64,000 bases of DNA from an uncultured Thiotrichaceae bacterium (GTDB lineage Bacteria; Pseudomonadota; Gammaproteobacteria; Thiotrichales; Thiotrichaceae), in assembly GCA_937925855.1 (NCBI GenBank), contig CALAMO010000020.1:116382-180381 (forward strand), in the 5' to 3' direction. Position 1 is the stretch's first letter. Every line of letters starts with the position of its first letter. Below the pieces are notes generated by a model, which did not search any database, had not been told where the DNA came from, and was given only the letters and a program-made list of their open reading frames with translations. Shown here piece by piece: positions 7,821 to 15,525 of this stretch. The translations under genes were made by a program, and so were the position numbers.

Positions 7821-7853
7821 CGGCTTTTCTGCCAGCGGGCAGAGGTATAGCCG
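7821..7853 (+). other. Long stem-loop between the CopL-like gene and copA
   Basis: The outer arms CGGCT (7821-7825) and AGCCG (7849-7853) enclose a second perfect stem, TCTGCC / GGCAGA (7828-7843), with loop AGCG. No T-tract follows. It could be a processing site or a structure through which translation of the upstream peptide affects copA expression. Confidence 0.45.
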
Positions 7854-7959
7854 ACCTTATTTAGTAATCAATTCGTTGTGATCTTGAAGCATAGGCACAG
7901 GAATTTACCTGCCCGCTTCAGGCGTTCACAACAACAATAACAGAACAGGATTTAACATT

Positions 7960-9735
7960 ATGAAACACCTGACTGACCAAAACGATTCAGTTCATGGCGG
8001 ACGGCGACGTTTTGTCAAAGGTTTAACCACTGCGGGTATGTTGGGCAGCTTGAGCGGCCTCGGATTATTAGCCTCACAGCAAGCCTATGCCGCACCCGGC
8101 TCACAGGTACCCGTGTTGGACGGGCCGGATTTTGACCTGACAATCGCAGAAATGCCGGTTAATTTCACCGGTACCCCACGTATTGCTACCGCTGTGAACG
8201 GCTCTATCCCGGCCCCCGTTCTGCGCATGCGGGAAGGGGATGACATCACGATCCGTGTCACCAACACGATGAAAGTGACTTCCTCTATTCATTGGCATGG
8301 CTTGATTTTGCCCGTGGAAATGGATGGCGTGCCTGGACTAAGTTTCGCCGGAATCCGCCCCGGTGAAACTTATGTCTACCGTTTTAAAGCCGTACAAAGT
8401 GGCACTTACTGGTACCACAGCCATTCGGGCTATCAGGAACAAACCGGTATGTATGGCTCTATCGTGATTGAGCCACGTGCTGCTGATCCGGTGCATTATG
8501 ACCGTGATTATGTGGTGGTGCTTTCCGATTGGTCGGATGAACGTCCCGAGTCCATCTACGCCAAGCTCAAGAAAATGAGCCATTACTACAATACCCGTGA
8601 ACGGACATTGGGCGACTTCACCGCTGAGGTCAGTAAGAACGGTTTAAGTCAGGCCGTTTCGGATCGGGCAATGTGGAACCAGATGCGTATGAGCGACCGT
8701 GACATTTCTGATGTAACGGGCTGGACATATACTTACCTTGCTAATGGCCAAACCCCGAATCAGGGCTGGGAAGGTATTTTCAAACCCGGTGAGCGGGTGC
8801 GCCTGCGTTTTATTAATGCCGCCGCAATGACTTTTTTCGATGTGCGCATTCCCGGCCTGAAAATGGAAATGGTGGCTACGGATGGCCAAAACATCCGCCC
8901 GGTGAAAGGTATTGATGAATTCCGCATCGGAGTGGCCGAAACCTATGACGTTATTGTTCAACCCGGCGCGGGTGCTTACACCATTTTCTCACAGGCGATA
9001 GACCGCTCTGGTTACGCTCGTGGCACGCTCACCAGTCAGGCCGGACAAAAAGCCGCGATTCCAGCTCTGGATGCAATGCCCACTCTAACGCATGGTGATA
9101 TGGGGATGGGTGGCACCATGGGCGGGATGGATCACAGCATGATGGGCCACAATATGGCTGGGATGGATCATAGCCAAATGGGTGATGACATGGCTGGGAT
9201 GGATCACAGCATGATGACACCCAGCGGTCAGGTAGAAATTGCTACAGGGCCGCATATCGACATGTTCGCATCAGATCCGCAGGTCAGACTGAATGATCCC
9301 GGTGTTGGCTTACGCAATAACGGGCGGCGGGTACTCACCTATGCGGATATTCGTAACCTAACGCCTACCATTGATAAGCGTCCCCCCAGCCGGGAAGTCG
9401 AACTGCACATGACCGGCAATATGAGCCGCTATATGTGGTCATTCAATGGCGTGAAGTTCGCGGATGCCAAACCCATCGGCCTGCGTTTTGGCGAGCGGGT
9501 GCGCTTTACCCTGATCAACGACACGATGATGAATCACCCGGTTCATCTGCATGGTATGTGGAGCGAACTGGAAACCGGTGACAACAATTACCTGCCACGT
9601 AAACACACCATCGTGGTGCAACCCGGCGCGAAGATTAGCTACCTGGTGACAGCCGACGCCAAAGGGCAGTGGGCCTATCACTGTCATCTGATTTATCACA
9701 TGGAAGGTATGTTCCGCCGCGTCGTTGTGGCCTGA
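7960..9735 (+). CDS. copA: Multicopper oxidase CopA (PcoA family), periplasmic
   Basis: This 591-residue protein has a twin-arginine signal (GGRRRFVKGLTTAGMLG), so it is exported folded. Copper motifs are HWHG near residue 111 and WYHSHSG near 153 for the first half of the trinuclear site, and HPVHLHG near 526 and HCHLIYHMEGMF near 574 for the rest plus type 1 copper. A Met/His-rich insert at about 385-420 has repeated GMDHS(M/Q)M units and probably binds extra Cu(I). The family oxidises Cu(I) to less toxic Cu(II). copB follows after 11 nt. Note that the P-type ATPase at 17781 is also called CopA in E. coli nomenclature. Confidence 0.95.
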   Translation: MKHLTDQNDSVHGGRRRFVKGLTTAGMLGSLSGLGLLASQQAYAAPGSQVPVLDGPDFDLTIAEMPVNFTGTPRIATAVNGSIPAPVLRMREGDDITIRVTNTMKVTSSIHWHGLILPVEMDGVPGLSFAGIRPGETYVYRFKAVQSGTYWYHSHSGYQEQTGMYGSIVIEPRAADPVHYDRDYVVVLSDWSDERPESIYAKLKKMSHYYNTRERTLGDFTAEVSKNGLSQAVSDRAMWNQMRMSDRDISDVTGWTYTYLANGQTPNQGWEGIFKPGERVRLRFINAAAMTFFDVRIPGLKMEMVATDGQNIRPVKGIDEFRIGVAETYDVIVQPGAGAYTIFSQAIDRSGYARGTLTSQAGQKAAIPALDAMPTLTHGDMGMGGTMGGMDHSMMGHNMAGMDHSQMGDDMAGMDHSMMTPSGQVEIATGPHIDMFASDPQVRLNDPGVGLRNNGRRVLTYADIRNLTPTIDKRPPSREVELHMTGNMSRYMWSFNGVKFADAKPIGLRFGERVRFTLINDTMMNHPVHLHGMWSELETGDNNYLPRKHTIVVQPGAKISYLVTADAKGQWAYHCHLIYHMEGMFRRVVVA

Positions 9736-9746
9736 GGAGAGATGAA

Positions 9747-10691
9747 ATGAATAAACAAATGATAGCGCTGGCTCTGGCGATTTCACCATTGATGGTTGGA
9801 AGCGCCTGGGCGGCAACGATGGATCACTCCGGTCATAGCATGAAAATGGATTGTTCTGATCCGATGCATGCCGCAATGGATGCTTGCAAGCAAAAGCCTG
9901 CTGCCAAAATGGATCACAGCCAGCACCAAAAGCCTGCTGCCAAGATGGATCACTCCAAGATGGATCATAGTCAGCATCAAAAACCTGCTATTCCGGTGAG
10001 TGATGGTTCGATGGCAGAAGACATCCCGATGCCTTTTCCCGGTGCTATGCACATGGTGGATGATCCTTTCCTGAGCAAGTTTATTATTGATCGTTTTGAG
10101 GTCATTGATAGCGATGAAGACGATAAACCCATACTGCTGGAGGCGGAGGCCTGGTTTGGTAAAGACCTGCATAAGCTGTGGCTGAAAACGGAAGTAGAAC
10201 AAGAGGGTTCTGAGACAGAAGAGGCGGAATTACAGGCGCTTTATAGTCACGCTATTTCACCCTACTGGGACATACAGGCTGGTTTGCGCAAGGACTTTAA
10301 ACCCGTCGAGCGCGAGTGGTTCGCCCTGGGCGTTAAAGGTATTGCCCCTTACTACTTTGATGTAGATGCCGCGCTGTTTTTTGGGAAAGGCGGTAAGACA
10401 GCGGCCAGTTTGTCCGGCGAGTATGAACTGATGTTAACGCAGAAAACCGCTGTTGTGCCTGAGCTGGAGGTGAATTTCTTTGGACAGGATGACCCGGAAA
10501 TGGGGGTTGGTTCCGGTCTGTCAGATATGAGTTTCAGCCTGCGTTTGCAGCATGAATTTCGACGTGAGTTTGCGCCGTATTTTGGCGTTACCTGGACAAA
10601 GCTTTTTGGTGGTACTGCCGATTATGCCCGCGATGAGGGTGAAGATACGAGTGATGCCCGGTTTATGGTGGGTGTACACGCATGGTTTTAA
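9747..10691 (+). CDS. copB: Copper resistance outer-membrane protein CopB
   Basis: The 314-residue product from the ATG at 9747 is supported by GAGGAGAG just upstream. It has a signal peptide ending in SAWA, then a Met/His-rich segment with MDHSQHQKPAAK units repeated about three times (residues 45-95), and a C-terminal beta-barrel of about 220 residues ending in aromatic Phe (HAWF), typical of outer-membrane proteins. The LWLKTEVEQEG segment and the end (DARFMVGVHAWF) match CopB/PcoB. It likely binds copper at the outer membrane and works with CopA. The repeats vary in copy number between relatives, so length variation is expected. Confidence 0.93.
   Translation: MNKQMIALALAISPLMVGSAWAATMDHSGHSMKMDCSDPMHAAMDACKQKPAAKMDHSQHQKPAAKMDHSKMDHSQHQKPAIPVSDGSMAEDIPMPFPGAMHMVDDPFLSKFIIDRFEVIDSDEDDKPILLEAEAWFGKDLHKLWLKTEVEQEGSETEEAELQALYSHAISPYWDIQAGLRKDFKPVEREWFALGVKGIAPYYFDVDAALFFGKGGKTAASLSGEYELMLTQKTAVVPELEVNFFGQDDPEMGVGSGLSDMSFSLRLQHEFRREFAPYFGVTWTKLFGGTADYARDEGEDTSDARFMVGVHAWF
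9898..9994 (+). repeat. Tandem coding repeats in copB
   Basis: Units encoding KPAAKMDHSQHQ recur about three times in direct order with few base differences. They extend the metal-binding N-terminal segment of CopB and could change copy number without changing frame. Confidence 0.55.
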
Positions 10692-10728
10692 TTAATTCAC
10701 ACGAAATTAACGAAAAGGAGAACAATCA

Positions 10729-11313
10729 ATGAAACAGCTTACAAAACTACTGATAAGCGTAGGTGTCGTCAGCATTCTGGCGGGTTGCGCTAATAACGCA
10801 GCTAAAACCATGGATCATTCATCCCATCATAAAGCTGAAAAAACAGCGATGAAACATGATGATCATGGTGGGCATGATAAACACAGCGATGGGCATGGAG
10901 CAGGGCATGGTGATGGACATGGCGGCCATCACGCCGATAGTGCAGTCGGTAAGCCAGCACAAGGTATGGCAGCCACCAAAACCTATCAGGTCAGCATGCT
11001 GGATTCGATGAAATTTGTGTTCAACCAAAAGCCTGATTTGAGTCCCGGTGATGTCGTGAAGTTTGTGGTGACTAATAACGGCAAAATTCCGCATGAATTC
11101 TCCATTGGTAATGCCGCTGAACAGGCTAAACACAATGAGATGATGAAAAAAATGCCGGATATGCAACACGAGGATGGCAATACCGTGACTGTTCAACCGG
11201 GCCAGCGCAAAGAGCTGGTATGGCAATTTGCAGGTCATGACGAAGTAGTCTTTGCCTGTAATGTGCCTGGTCATTTTGAGGCAGGCATGTTCCATAAAGC
11301 TGCTTTGCACTAA
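10729..11313 (+). CDS. His-rich cupredoxin lipoprotein
   Basis: The 194-residue product has a lipoprotein signal (SILAGC) followed by an exceptionally His/Asp/Gly-rich segment (residues 28-72, with GHGDGHGGHH) and a cupredoxin domain at about 80-194. Type 1 copper ligands are visible: His in IPHEFSIG, then Cys, His and Met in ACNVPGHFEAGMF. AAGGAG precedes the ATG. It is paralogous to the next gene, which lacks the lipobox and most of the His-rich part. It probably binds and shuttles copper in the periplasm beside CopA/CopB. Confidence 0.88.
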   Translation: MKQLTKLLISVGVVSILAGCANNAAKTMDHSSHHKAEKTAMKHDDHGGHDKHSDGHGAGHGDGHGGHHADSAVGKPAQGMAATKTYQVSMLDSMKFVFNQKPDLSPGDVVKFVVTNNGKIPHEFSIGNAAEQAKHNEMMKKMPDMQHEDGNTVTVQPGQRKELVWQFAGHDEVVFACNVPGHFEAGMFHKAALH

Positions 11314-11378
11314 TTCTGTAGTAACCGTCGGGCACTGTTGTAGTGTCCGGCACACTTCATCAACCAAGGAGAATAATG

Positions 11379-11885
11379 ATGAAAAACATAAACACTATCT
11401 TCAGCGCATTTGCACTGGCTGGCTTGCTAAGTCTTGCGCCCCTGCAAGCAAGCGAAGATTCACATAACATGGAAGGTATGGATCATGGTGAGCACATGAT
11501 GGGCGAAAGCAAGGTTGGAAAGTCAGGTAAAGGCATGGCACCTACCCAAACGATTCAGGTGACGATGCTGGATACCATGCGTTTTGAATTTGATAAAGCA
11601 CCGAGCCTGAAAGACGGGGATGTCGTGAAGTTTGTGGTGACCAACAAAGGCAAGATTCCACACGAATTTTCTATTGGCAGCCCGGAAGAACAGGCCCACC
11701 ACCGCGAAATGATGAAGGATATGGCGGGTATGGATCATGGCGACAGTGATAATACGGTCACAGTAAAACCCGGCCAGACAACGCCCTTATTCTGGCAATT
11801 TGCCGGAAAGGAGCAGGTGTTGTTTGCCTGTAACATACCAGGGCATTTTGAAGCGGGAATGAAGCATAGTTCCTCGATTAATTAA
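11379..11885 (+). CDS. Periplasmic cupredoxin
   Basis: The 168-residue product has an ordinary signal peptide (ending LQAS), a short Met/His stretch (MEGMDHGEHMMGE), and a cupredoxin domain with ligands in IPHEFSIG and ACNIPGHFEAGM. It is closely similar to the protein at 10729-11313, so the pair arose by tandem duplication. Two ATGs are in line (11376, 11379); AGGAG at 11367-11371 gives better spacing (7 nt) to the second. A stem-loop at 11329-11349 lies between the paralogues. It is probably a soluble electron or copper carrier. Confidence 0.87.
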   Translation: MKNINTIFSAFALAGLLSLAPLQASEDSHNMEGMDHGEHMMGESKVGKSGKGMAPTQTIQVTMLDTMRFEFDKAPSLKDGDVVKFVVTNKGKIPHEFSIGSPEEQAHHREMMKDMAGMDHGDSDNTVTVKPGQTTPLFWQFAGKEQVLFACNIPGHFEAGMKHSSSIN

Positions 11886-11904
11886 ACACTACGTTCCCAG
11901 TCAT

Positions 11905-11934
11905 CACGGGTTTGGAGTTATCTTTGAACCCGTG
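11905..11934 (+). terminator. Possible terminator after the cupredoxin pair
   Basis: An 8-bp perfect stem, CACGGGTT / AACCCGTG, closes a 14-nt loop. No T-run follows, so it may be Rho-dependent or a leader structure of the MerR gene. Confidence 0.3.
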
Positions 11935-11955
11935 TAGCCAAGAGAAATAAAGTCT

Positions 11956-12366
11956 ATGTTAACGGTTAACGAGCTGGCTAAACGCAGCGACGTCAGTGCG
12001 CATACGGTACGTTATTATATCCGTTCGGGTTTACTAACACCGGTACAAACACAGGCAAACAAGTATCGCCTCTTTGCTGTGGATGATGTGAACAAGCTGA
12101 AATTTATCCGTACTGCAAAGTTGCTGGGTTTTACCCTTAGCGATATTCAGCTCATTTTAGGACATGCAAAGATGGGGGAGTCTCCCTGTTCTGAGGTCAG
12201 AGTCATAATCCAGCAGCGCATGCAGGAAATCGAAGAAAAAATCCGTGATATGCAGCAGCTGCAGCAGCGAATGGGTACCGCACTGGAACGTTGGAAGGAT
12301 ATGCCCAATCAGAAACCAGACGGTAACAGCGTTTGCCATCTAATCGAAGCAATGAGTGACACTTAA
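11956..12366 (+). CDS. MerR-family metal-responsive regulator
   Basis: This 136-residue protein has a MerR winged helix-turn-helix (TVNELAKRSDVSAHTVRYYIR) at residues 3-25, a second DNA contact region to about 70, and a dimerisation coiled coil. Cys residues at the start of that helix (GESPCSEVR, near 76) and near the end (NSVCHLIEA, near 129) occupy the positions used by MerR, ZntR, CadR and PbrR to bind metal. The CueR-type CxxxxxxxC loop is not evident, so the metal could be other than Cu(I). Two promoters with MerR-type 19-bp spacers (7334, 17719) are its likely targets. The start of the CopC gene follows closely. Confidence 0.85.
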   Translation: MLTVNELAKRSDVSAHTVRYYIRSGLLTPVQTQANKYRLFAVDDVNKLKFIRTAKLLGFTLSDIQLILGHAKMGESPCSEVRVIIQQRMQEIEEKIRDMQQLQQRMGTALERWKDMPNQKPDGNSVCHLIEAMSDT

Positions 12367-12384
12367 AATTATTAAGGAATCATC

Positions 12385-13215
12385 GTGAAACTATTTAAAA
12401 CACTGGCATTTGCCATACTATTTTTGTGTTCGGCACAGGTATTTGCTCATAGCAAATTAATCAACTCAGAACCCGCCAATGGTGCTGAGTTAACGGAAGC
12501 ACCCAAACAAATTACGCTGGCGTTTAACCGCAAGGTGCGATTGGTCAAGCTGGAAGTCCTTCAAGAAGGGGCAGAGGCTGTTAAAACTGAGTTCAAGCCC
12601 AGCATGGACAAGCTGACGGAATTCGCGGTGATTTTACCAGCATTGACAGCGGGCAGTTATCAGGTGAAGTGGATCGCGATGAGTGGTGACTCGCATAAAA
12701 TGAAGGGAGATTTTAGTTTTAGCCTAAGTTCCGCCTTACCTGAAGCGGATAATACCACAGTGCCTGAAGCCAAAGATGCTACAGCTTCAAATCAGAAAAA
12801 TGAGGTAGCTAACCCTGCTACCGCTGAGAATGCGATAGATCACCAAACCCCGGTCAGTGTGGTCAACGGTTTCACCGGCGCTTTGCAGCGCAGTGACGCG
12901 GAGCAGCTCAAAATTATAATGGCACCCGAGGTGATTATTTTTGAGGAGGGTGGCGTTGAAGCATCTTTCGCTGAATATGCAGCGGGTCATTTAAAGTCTG
13001 ACATGGCTTTTATGTCGAAGGTTGATAAAACCATTAAATCTCAACAGGTGGTTGAAGACAGCAAACTGGCAACGGTGGTTACGCATTCAGAATTACGCAG
13101 CAAAACGGGTGTGCAGATGGCAGTACATAGCAGTATGTTAGAAACCATGGTGTTGAAGCAAACTACAGCAGGCTGGAAGATCATCCATATCCATTGGTCA
13201 TCACAAAAAATCTAA
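12385..13215 (+). CDS. CopC-SnoaL/NTF2-like fusion protein
   Basis: The product has 276 residues. A signal peptide ends before His (QVFA-HSKLINSEP), giving a mature CopC with the N-terminal His ligand. CopC spans to about residue 117, with SGDSHK. A low-complexity linker rich in Ala, Glu and Asn (120-150) joins a SnoaL/DUF4440-type NTF2-like domain (about 155-276) ending in GWKIIHIHWSSQ. CopC stores periplasmic Cu(II); such NTF2-like domains in copper clusters have no settled role. copD follows after 37 nt. A decayed copy of the NTF2 tail lies downstream at 14164-14322. Confidence 0.83.
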   Translation: MKLFKTLAFAILFLCSAQVFAHSKLINSEPANGAELTEAPKQITLAFNRKVRLVKLEVLQEGAEAVKTEFKPSMDKLTEFAVILPALTAGSYQVKWIAMSGDSHKMKGDFSFSLSSALPEADNTTVPEAKDATASNQKNEVANPATAENAIDHQTPVSVVNGFTGALQRSDAEQLKIIMAPEVIIFEEGGVEASFAEYAAGHLKSDMAFMSKVDKTIKSQQVVEDSKLATVVTHSELRSKTGVQMAVHSSMLETMVLKQTTAGWKIIHIHWSSQKI

Positions 13216-13252
13216 GCTGCGGTTGATTAGGGGCAGTAAAAGGAATCAATCG

Positions 13253-14158
13253 ATGTTTATGCTACCGGAGCTTGTTTTTAAGCTACTGATGTATATGGGG
13301 GCTGCTGCCGTTGTTGGCGGGCTGTTTACCCTCATACTGGCAAAAGGCCAGATGAGCTTACTGGTATCCACACGGCGTTATATTCTGTTGGGTGCAATAG
13401 TCGCCTTGCTGGCAGTGGTCGGCAATTTCTATGCGCAGGTCGGCAGCTTTGCTGAGGAAGGTTGGGGCGGTATGTTTGATAGCACTTATGTGGCTATGCT
13501 CTGGGATTCTTCAGTCGGTAATAGTGTGATTTTCAGGGTCATTGCACTGGGGCTGACTCTGTGTTTATTGTTATTGGCCCTCGGCCACTCTGTGATGTCG
13601 GCCTTTTCGCTCAACGATAAAACGCTCAATCGCCTGGTTATGGGTATTGTTGGTACTGGCGGTGTCTTGCTAGCGGTGTCTTTTAGCCTGATTGGACACA
13701 CCGCTGAGTTGTCTGTTTTCACCCGCCTATTATTAAGTATCCATGTGTTTATTGCGCTGCTGTGGATGGGATCGTTGTACCCGTTGTGGCTGGCCTGTCG
13801 GCGTGTTGATATTCCGGCATTACAAAGCCTGATGCATCGATTTGGTGTGATTGCGCAGTGGCTGGTGGCCGTGTTGCTGGTTTGTGGTGGCATTTTAGCT
13901 TATCAGTTGTTGGGTAGTGTGGCTGAGTTAATCACGACATCGTATGGCTTGCTGCTAATGGCTAAAGTTGCTCTGGTTGGGGTGATTATGGGCTTTGCTG
14001 GCTGGCATAAGTTACGGCTGGTGCCACAACTTACTGATCAGCTTGCAGCAAAACGCTTGCAGCGTTCGATTATGGTGGAGTGTTTGGTGGGATTGGGAAT
14101 TTTGGTGGTGACCGTATTATTGACGACGGTAGTTGGGCCTGAAGCCATGTATGAATAA
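13253..14158 (+). CDS. copD: CopD-family copper resistance permease (copy 2)
   Basis: The 301-residue product from the ATG at 13253 begins like the first CopD (MFMLPELVFKLL); the upstream ATG at 13223 would add ten residues with no counterpart. AAGGAA lies about 8 nt before the chosen start. It has eight predicted membrane segments and the conserved FYAQVG, GWGGMFD, GHTAEL and LMHRFG blocks. It follows the CopC fusion in the usual copC-copD order and should form the inner-membrane copper uptake partner. The two copies differ mainly in a longer loop near residue 120 here. Confidence 0.9.
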   Translation: MFMLPELVFKLLMYMGAAAVVGGLFTLILAKGQMSLLVSTRRYILLGAIVALLAVVGNFYAQVGSFAEEGWGGMFDSTYVAMLWDSSVGNSVIFRVIALGLTLCLLLLALGHSVMSAFSLNDKTLNRLVMGIVGTGGVLLAVSFSLIGHTAELSVFTRLLLSIHVFIALLWMGSLYPLWLACRRVDIPALQSLMHRFGVIAQWLVAVLLVCGGILAYQLLGSVAELITTSYGLLLMAKVALVGVIMGFAGWHKLRLVPQLTDQLAAKRLQRSIMVECLVGLGILVVTVLLTTVVGPEAMYE

Positions 14159-14163
14159 TAAAA

Positions 14164-14322
14164 AGGAAAGTTACTTGTCATGGTGCAGAATTACAGGGCG
14201 AGCTTAAAGGTAAGCCCGAGAACGCAAAAATTCACCTGGGGCTGGCTGAAACTATGATTCTGCAAGATACAGACGCTGGTTGGGAAATTGTCCATATCCA
14301 TTGGTCGTCGAAGATTTTGTAA
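14164..14322 (+). pseudogene. Truncated SnoaL/NTF2-like domain remnant
   Basis: This open stretch has no start codon. It encodes GELKGKPENAKIHLGLAE and ends GWEIVHIHWSSKIL, closely matching the last 45 residues of the CopC-SnoaL protein (GWKIIHIHWSSQKI). The N-terminal CopC and most of the NTF2 domain are missing. It is a leftover of a second CopC-SnoaL or free SnoaL gene between copD and DUF411 and records a deletion at this site. The opening CHGAELQG also resembles the haem site of the cytochrome at 20051, but no CxxC precedes it. Confidence 0.65.
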
Positions 14323-14352
14323 CTAATTTGTAGAGACTATCTCTGCAAGCAT

Positions 14353-14369
14353 GGAAATCTTCGATTTCC
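14353..14369. repeat. Perfect leader palindrome, copy 2
   Basis: GGAAATC-TTC-GATTTCC is a perfect 7-3-7 inverted repeat about 18 nt before the DUF411 start. Compared with 6101-6117 on its sense strand, the flanks, loop and inner stem match, and the differing second stem base is changed on both sides. Confidence 0.6.
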
Positions 14370-14387
14370 ACAGGACAGGAGTTAATT

Positions 14388-14909
14388 ATGAATAGGAAAT
14401 TAGGTGGATTAATGATAGCCGGTGCTCTGCTGTTAGGCGGTGGTTTATTTTTAATGTCACAGCAAAACGACGTGCAGGCAGAAGAACAGGCTGTTGCTGC
14501 TGTTGACCCGGATTTACCGGTCGTTACCGTTTACAAAAGTGCTACTTGCGGCTGCTGTAAATCGTGGGTAACGCATCTGGAAAAAAATGGGTTTAAAGTA
14601 GAAGCACATGACGTTGGCAACATGCAGGAATACAAACACAAAGCTAAGCTGGGTGCGGGTATGGGGTCATGTCACACTGCTTTTGTCGATGGTTATGCTG
14701 TTGAAGGCCATGTTCCGGCCAACGATTTAAAACGTATGCTACTGGAGAAACCGGATATTTCTGGCATTACTGTCCCTCGCATGCCTATGGGATCACCGGG
14801 CATGGAAGTACCGGGTAGGGAGGCGGATGCCTTTCAGGTGCTGAGCTATAAGGATGGTGAAGTAGTGAATGTCTTCACCGATTATCCTGCTGGTTCGGTT
14901 TTTGAATGA
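14388..14909 (+). CDS. DUF411-domain exported metal-binding protein
   Basis: The product has 173 residues. An N-terminal hydrophobic segment (MIAGALLLGGGLFLM) acts as signal or anchor. The DUF411 domain fills residues 43-173, with TCGCCK, GAGMGSCHT, VEGHVPA and PRMPMGSPGM. The family is common in copper and other metal resistance clusters and is presumed to bind metal through its Cys and Met residues; its biochemical role is not established. It is about 88% identical by eye to the DUF411 half of the fusion at 3799. CAGGAG precedes the start. Confidence 0.83.
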   Translation: MNRKLGGLMIAGALLLGGGLFLMSQQNDVQAEEQAVAAVDPDLPVVTVYKSATCGCCKSWVTHLEKNGFKVEAHDVGNMQEYKHKAKLGAGMGSCHTAFVDGYAVEGHVPANDLKRMLLEKPDISGITVPRMPMGSPGMEVPGREADAFQVLSYKDGEVVNVFTDYPAGSVFE

Positions 14910-14963
14910 TGCGACATTTATCCAGGGTGTTCAGTTCTTCAAGGATTTTTGCGATTAATTTTT

Positions 14964-14983
14964 AAATGACAACAATGTCATTT
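14964..14983 (+). promoter_or_regulatory. CusR/CopR-like box
   Basis: AAATGAC-AACAAT-GTCATTT is a perfect 7-6-7 inverted repeat. It closely fits the CusR recognition pattern (TGACA, short spacer, TGTCA). It lies about 95 nt upstream of the gene at 15079, which is followed by a CopRS-type two-component system, so autoregulation by that system is likely. Confidence 0.6.
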
Positions 14984-15078
14984 GGAAGACAGGGTGGTGT
15001 CATGCCACTTGCATAAGATAGGCACTGTTAAATCAATTTATTAATCAACTTATTAATCAACTTAACAGGTAAATCGTT

Positions 15079-15447
15079 ATGAAAAACATCGCTACTATCG
15101 TTATCGCAAGTGCTGTCGCACTGAGTGCTGCTGCTGTTTCTGCTGGTCAAATAAACGTTATGGGAGGCTATGATGAGGTGCGCTATACCAAAACTTATCA
15201 AATGGCTCCCGCTGCCAGCCGGGAAGCTGCTTACCAGCTGGGTTTGGATAAACTACGCATGCTTGAGAGCAAGTCGCCACTGCAGTTAAGCAGAATGCTG
15301 CCGGGTAACATCCTGGAAAACTCTGTGCATATAAAAGACCACGGCCATGTGAAAGTCGCCGAACAGTTGAGTGCGGACGGTGTGCCGGAGTATGTAAGTT
15401 GGGTATCTGTGCCACTGCATTACCAGGAATCGAATGGTGATCGTTAA
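15079..15447 (+). CDS. Small exported protein of unknown function (possibly DUF3316-like)
   Basis: This 122-residue protein has a clear signal peptide (ending AAAVSAG). The mature part has no Cys and shows no repeats; a segment with EVRYTKTYQM and REAAYQLGLDKLRML resembles small secreted proteins sometimes called DUF3316, but I am not sure of the family. A CusR-like box upstream and a strong terminator downstream, followed by the response regulator gene, place it as a copper-induced periplasmic product. Confidence 0.6.
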   Translation: MKNIATIVIASAVALSAAAVSAGQINVMGGYDEVRYTKTYQMAPAASREAAYQLGLDKLRMLESKSPLQLSRMLPGNILENSVHIKDHGHVKVAEQLSADGVPEYVSWVSVPLHYQESNGDR

Positions 15448-15468
15448 TTGTCGCCGGTAACTTAAACC

Positions 15469-15511
15469 AAAATCAGGGTGTGAATTTAAACGATTCAGGC
15501 CCTGATTTTTT
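15469..15511 (+). terminator. Rho-independent terminator ahead of the response regulator
   Basis: AAATCAGGG pairs with CCCTGATTT, with a T-run to 15511. It ends only 15 nt before the response regulator start. Transcription of copR from the upstream promoter therefore requires read-through. Confidence 0.75.
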
Positions 15512-15525
15512 ATGTATTCTGAACC

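Noticed and set aside
14176..14199. Cytochrome c haem site (CHGAELQG) before the SnoaL tail
   Set aside because: It resembles the cytochrome at 20051 but lacks the first Cys of CxxCH, and the rest of the frame is clearly SnoaL-like.
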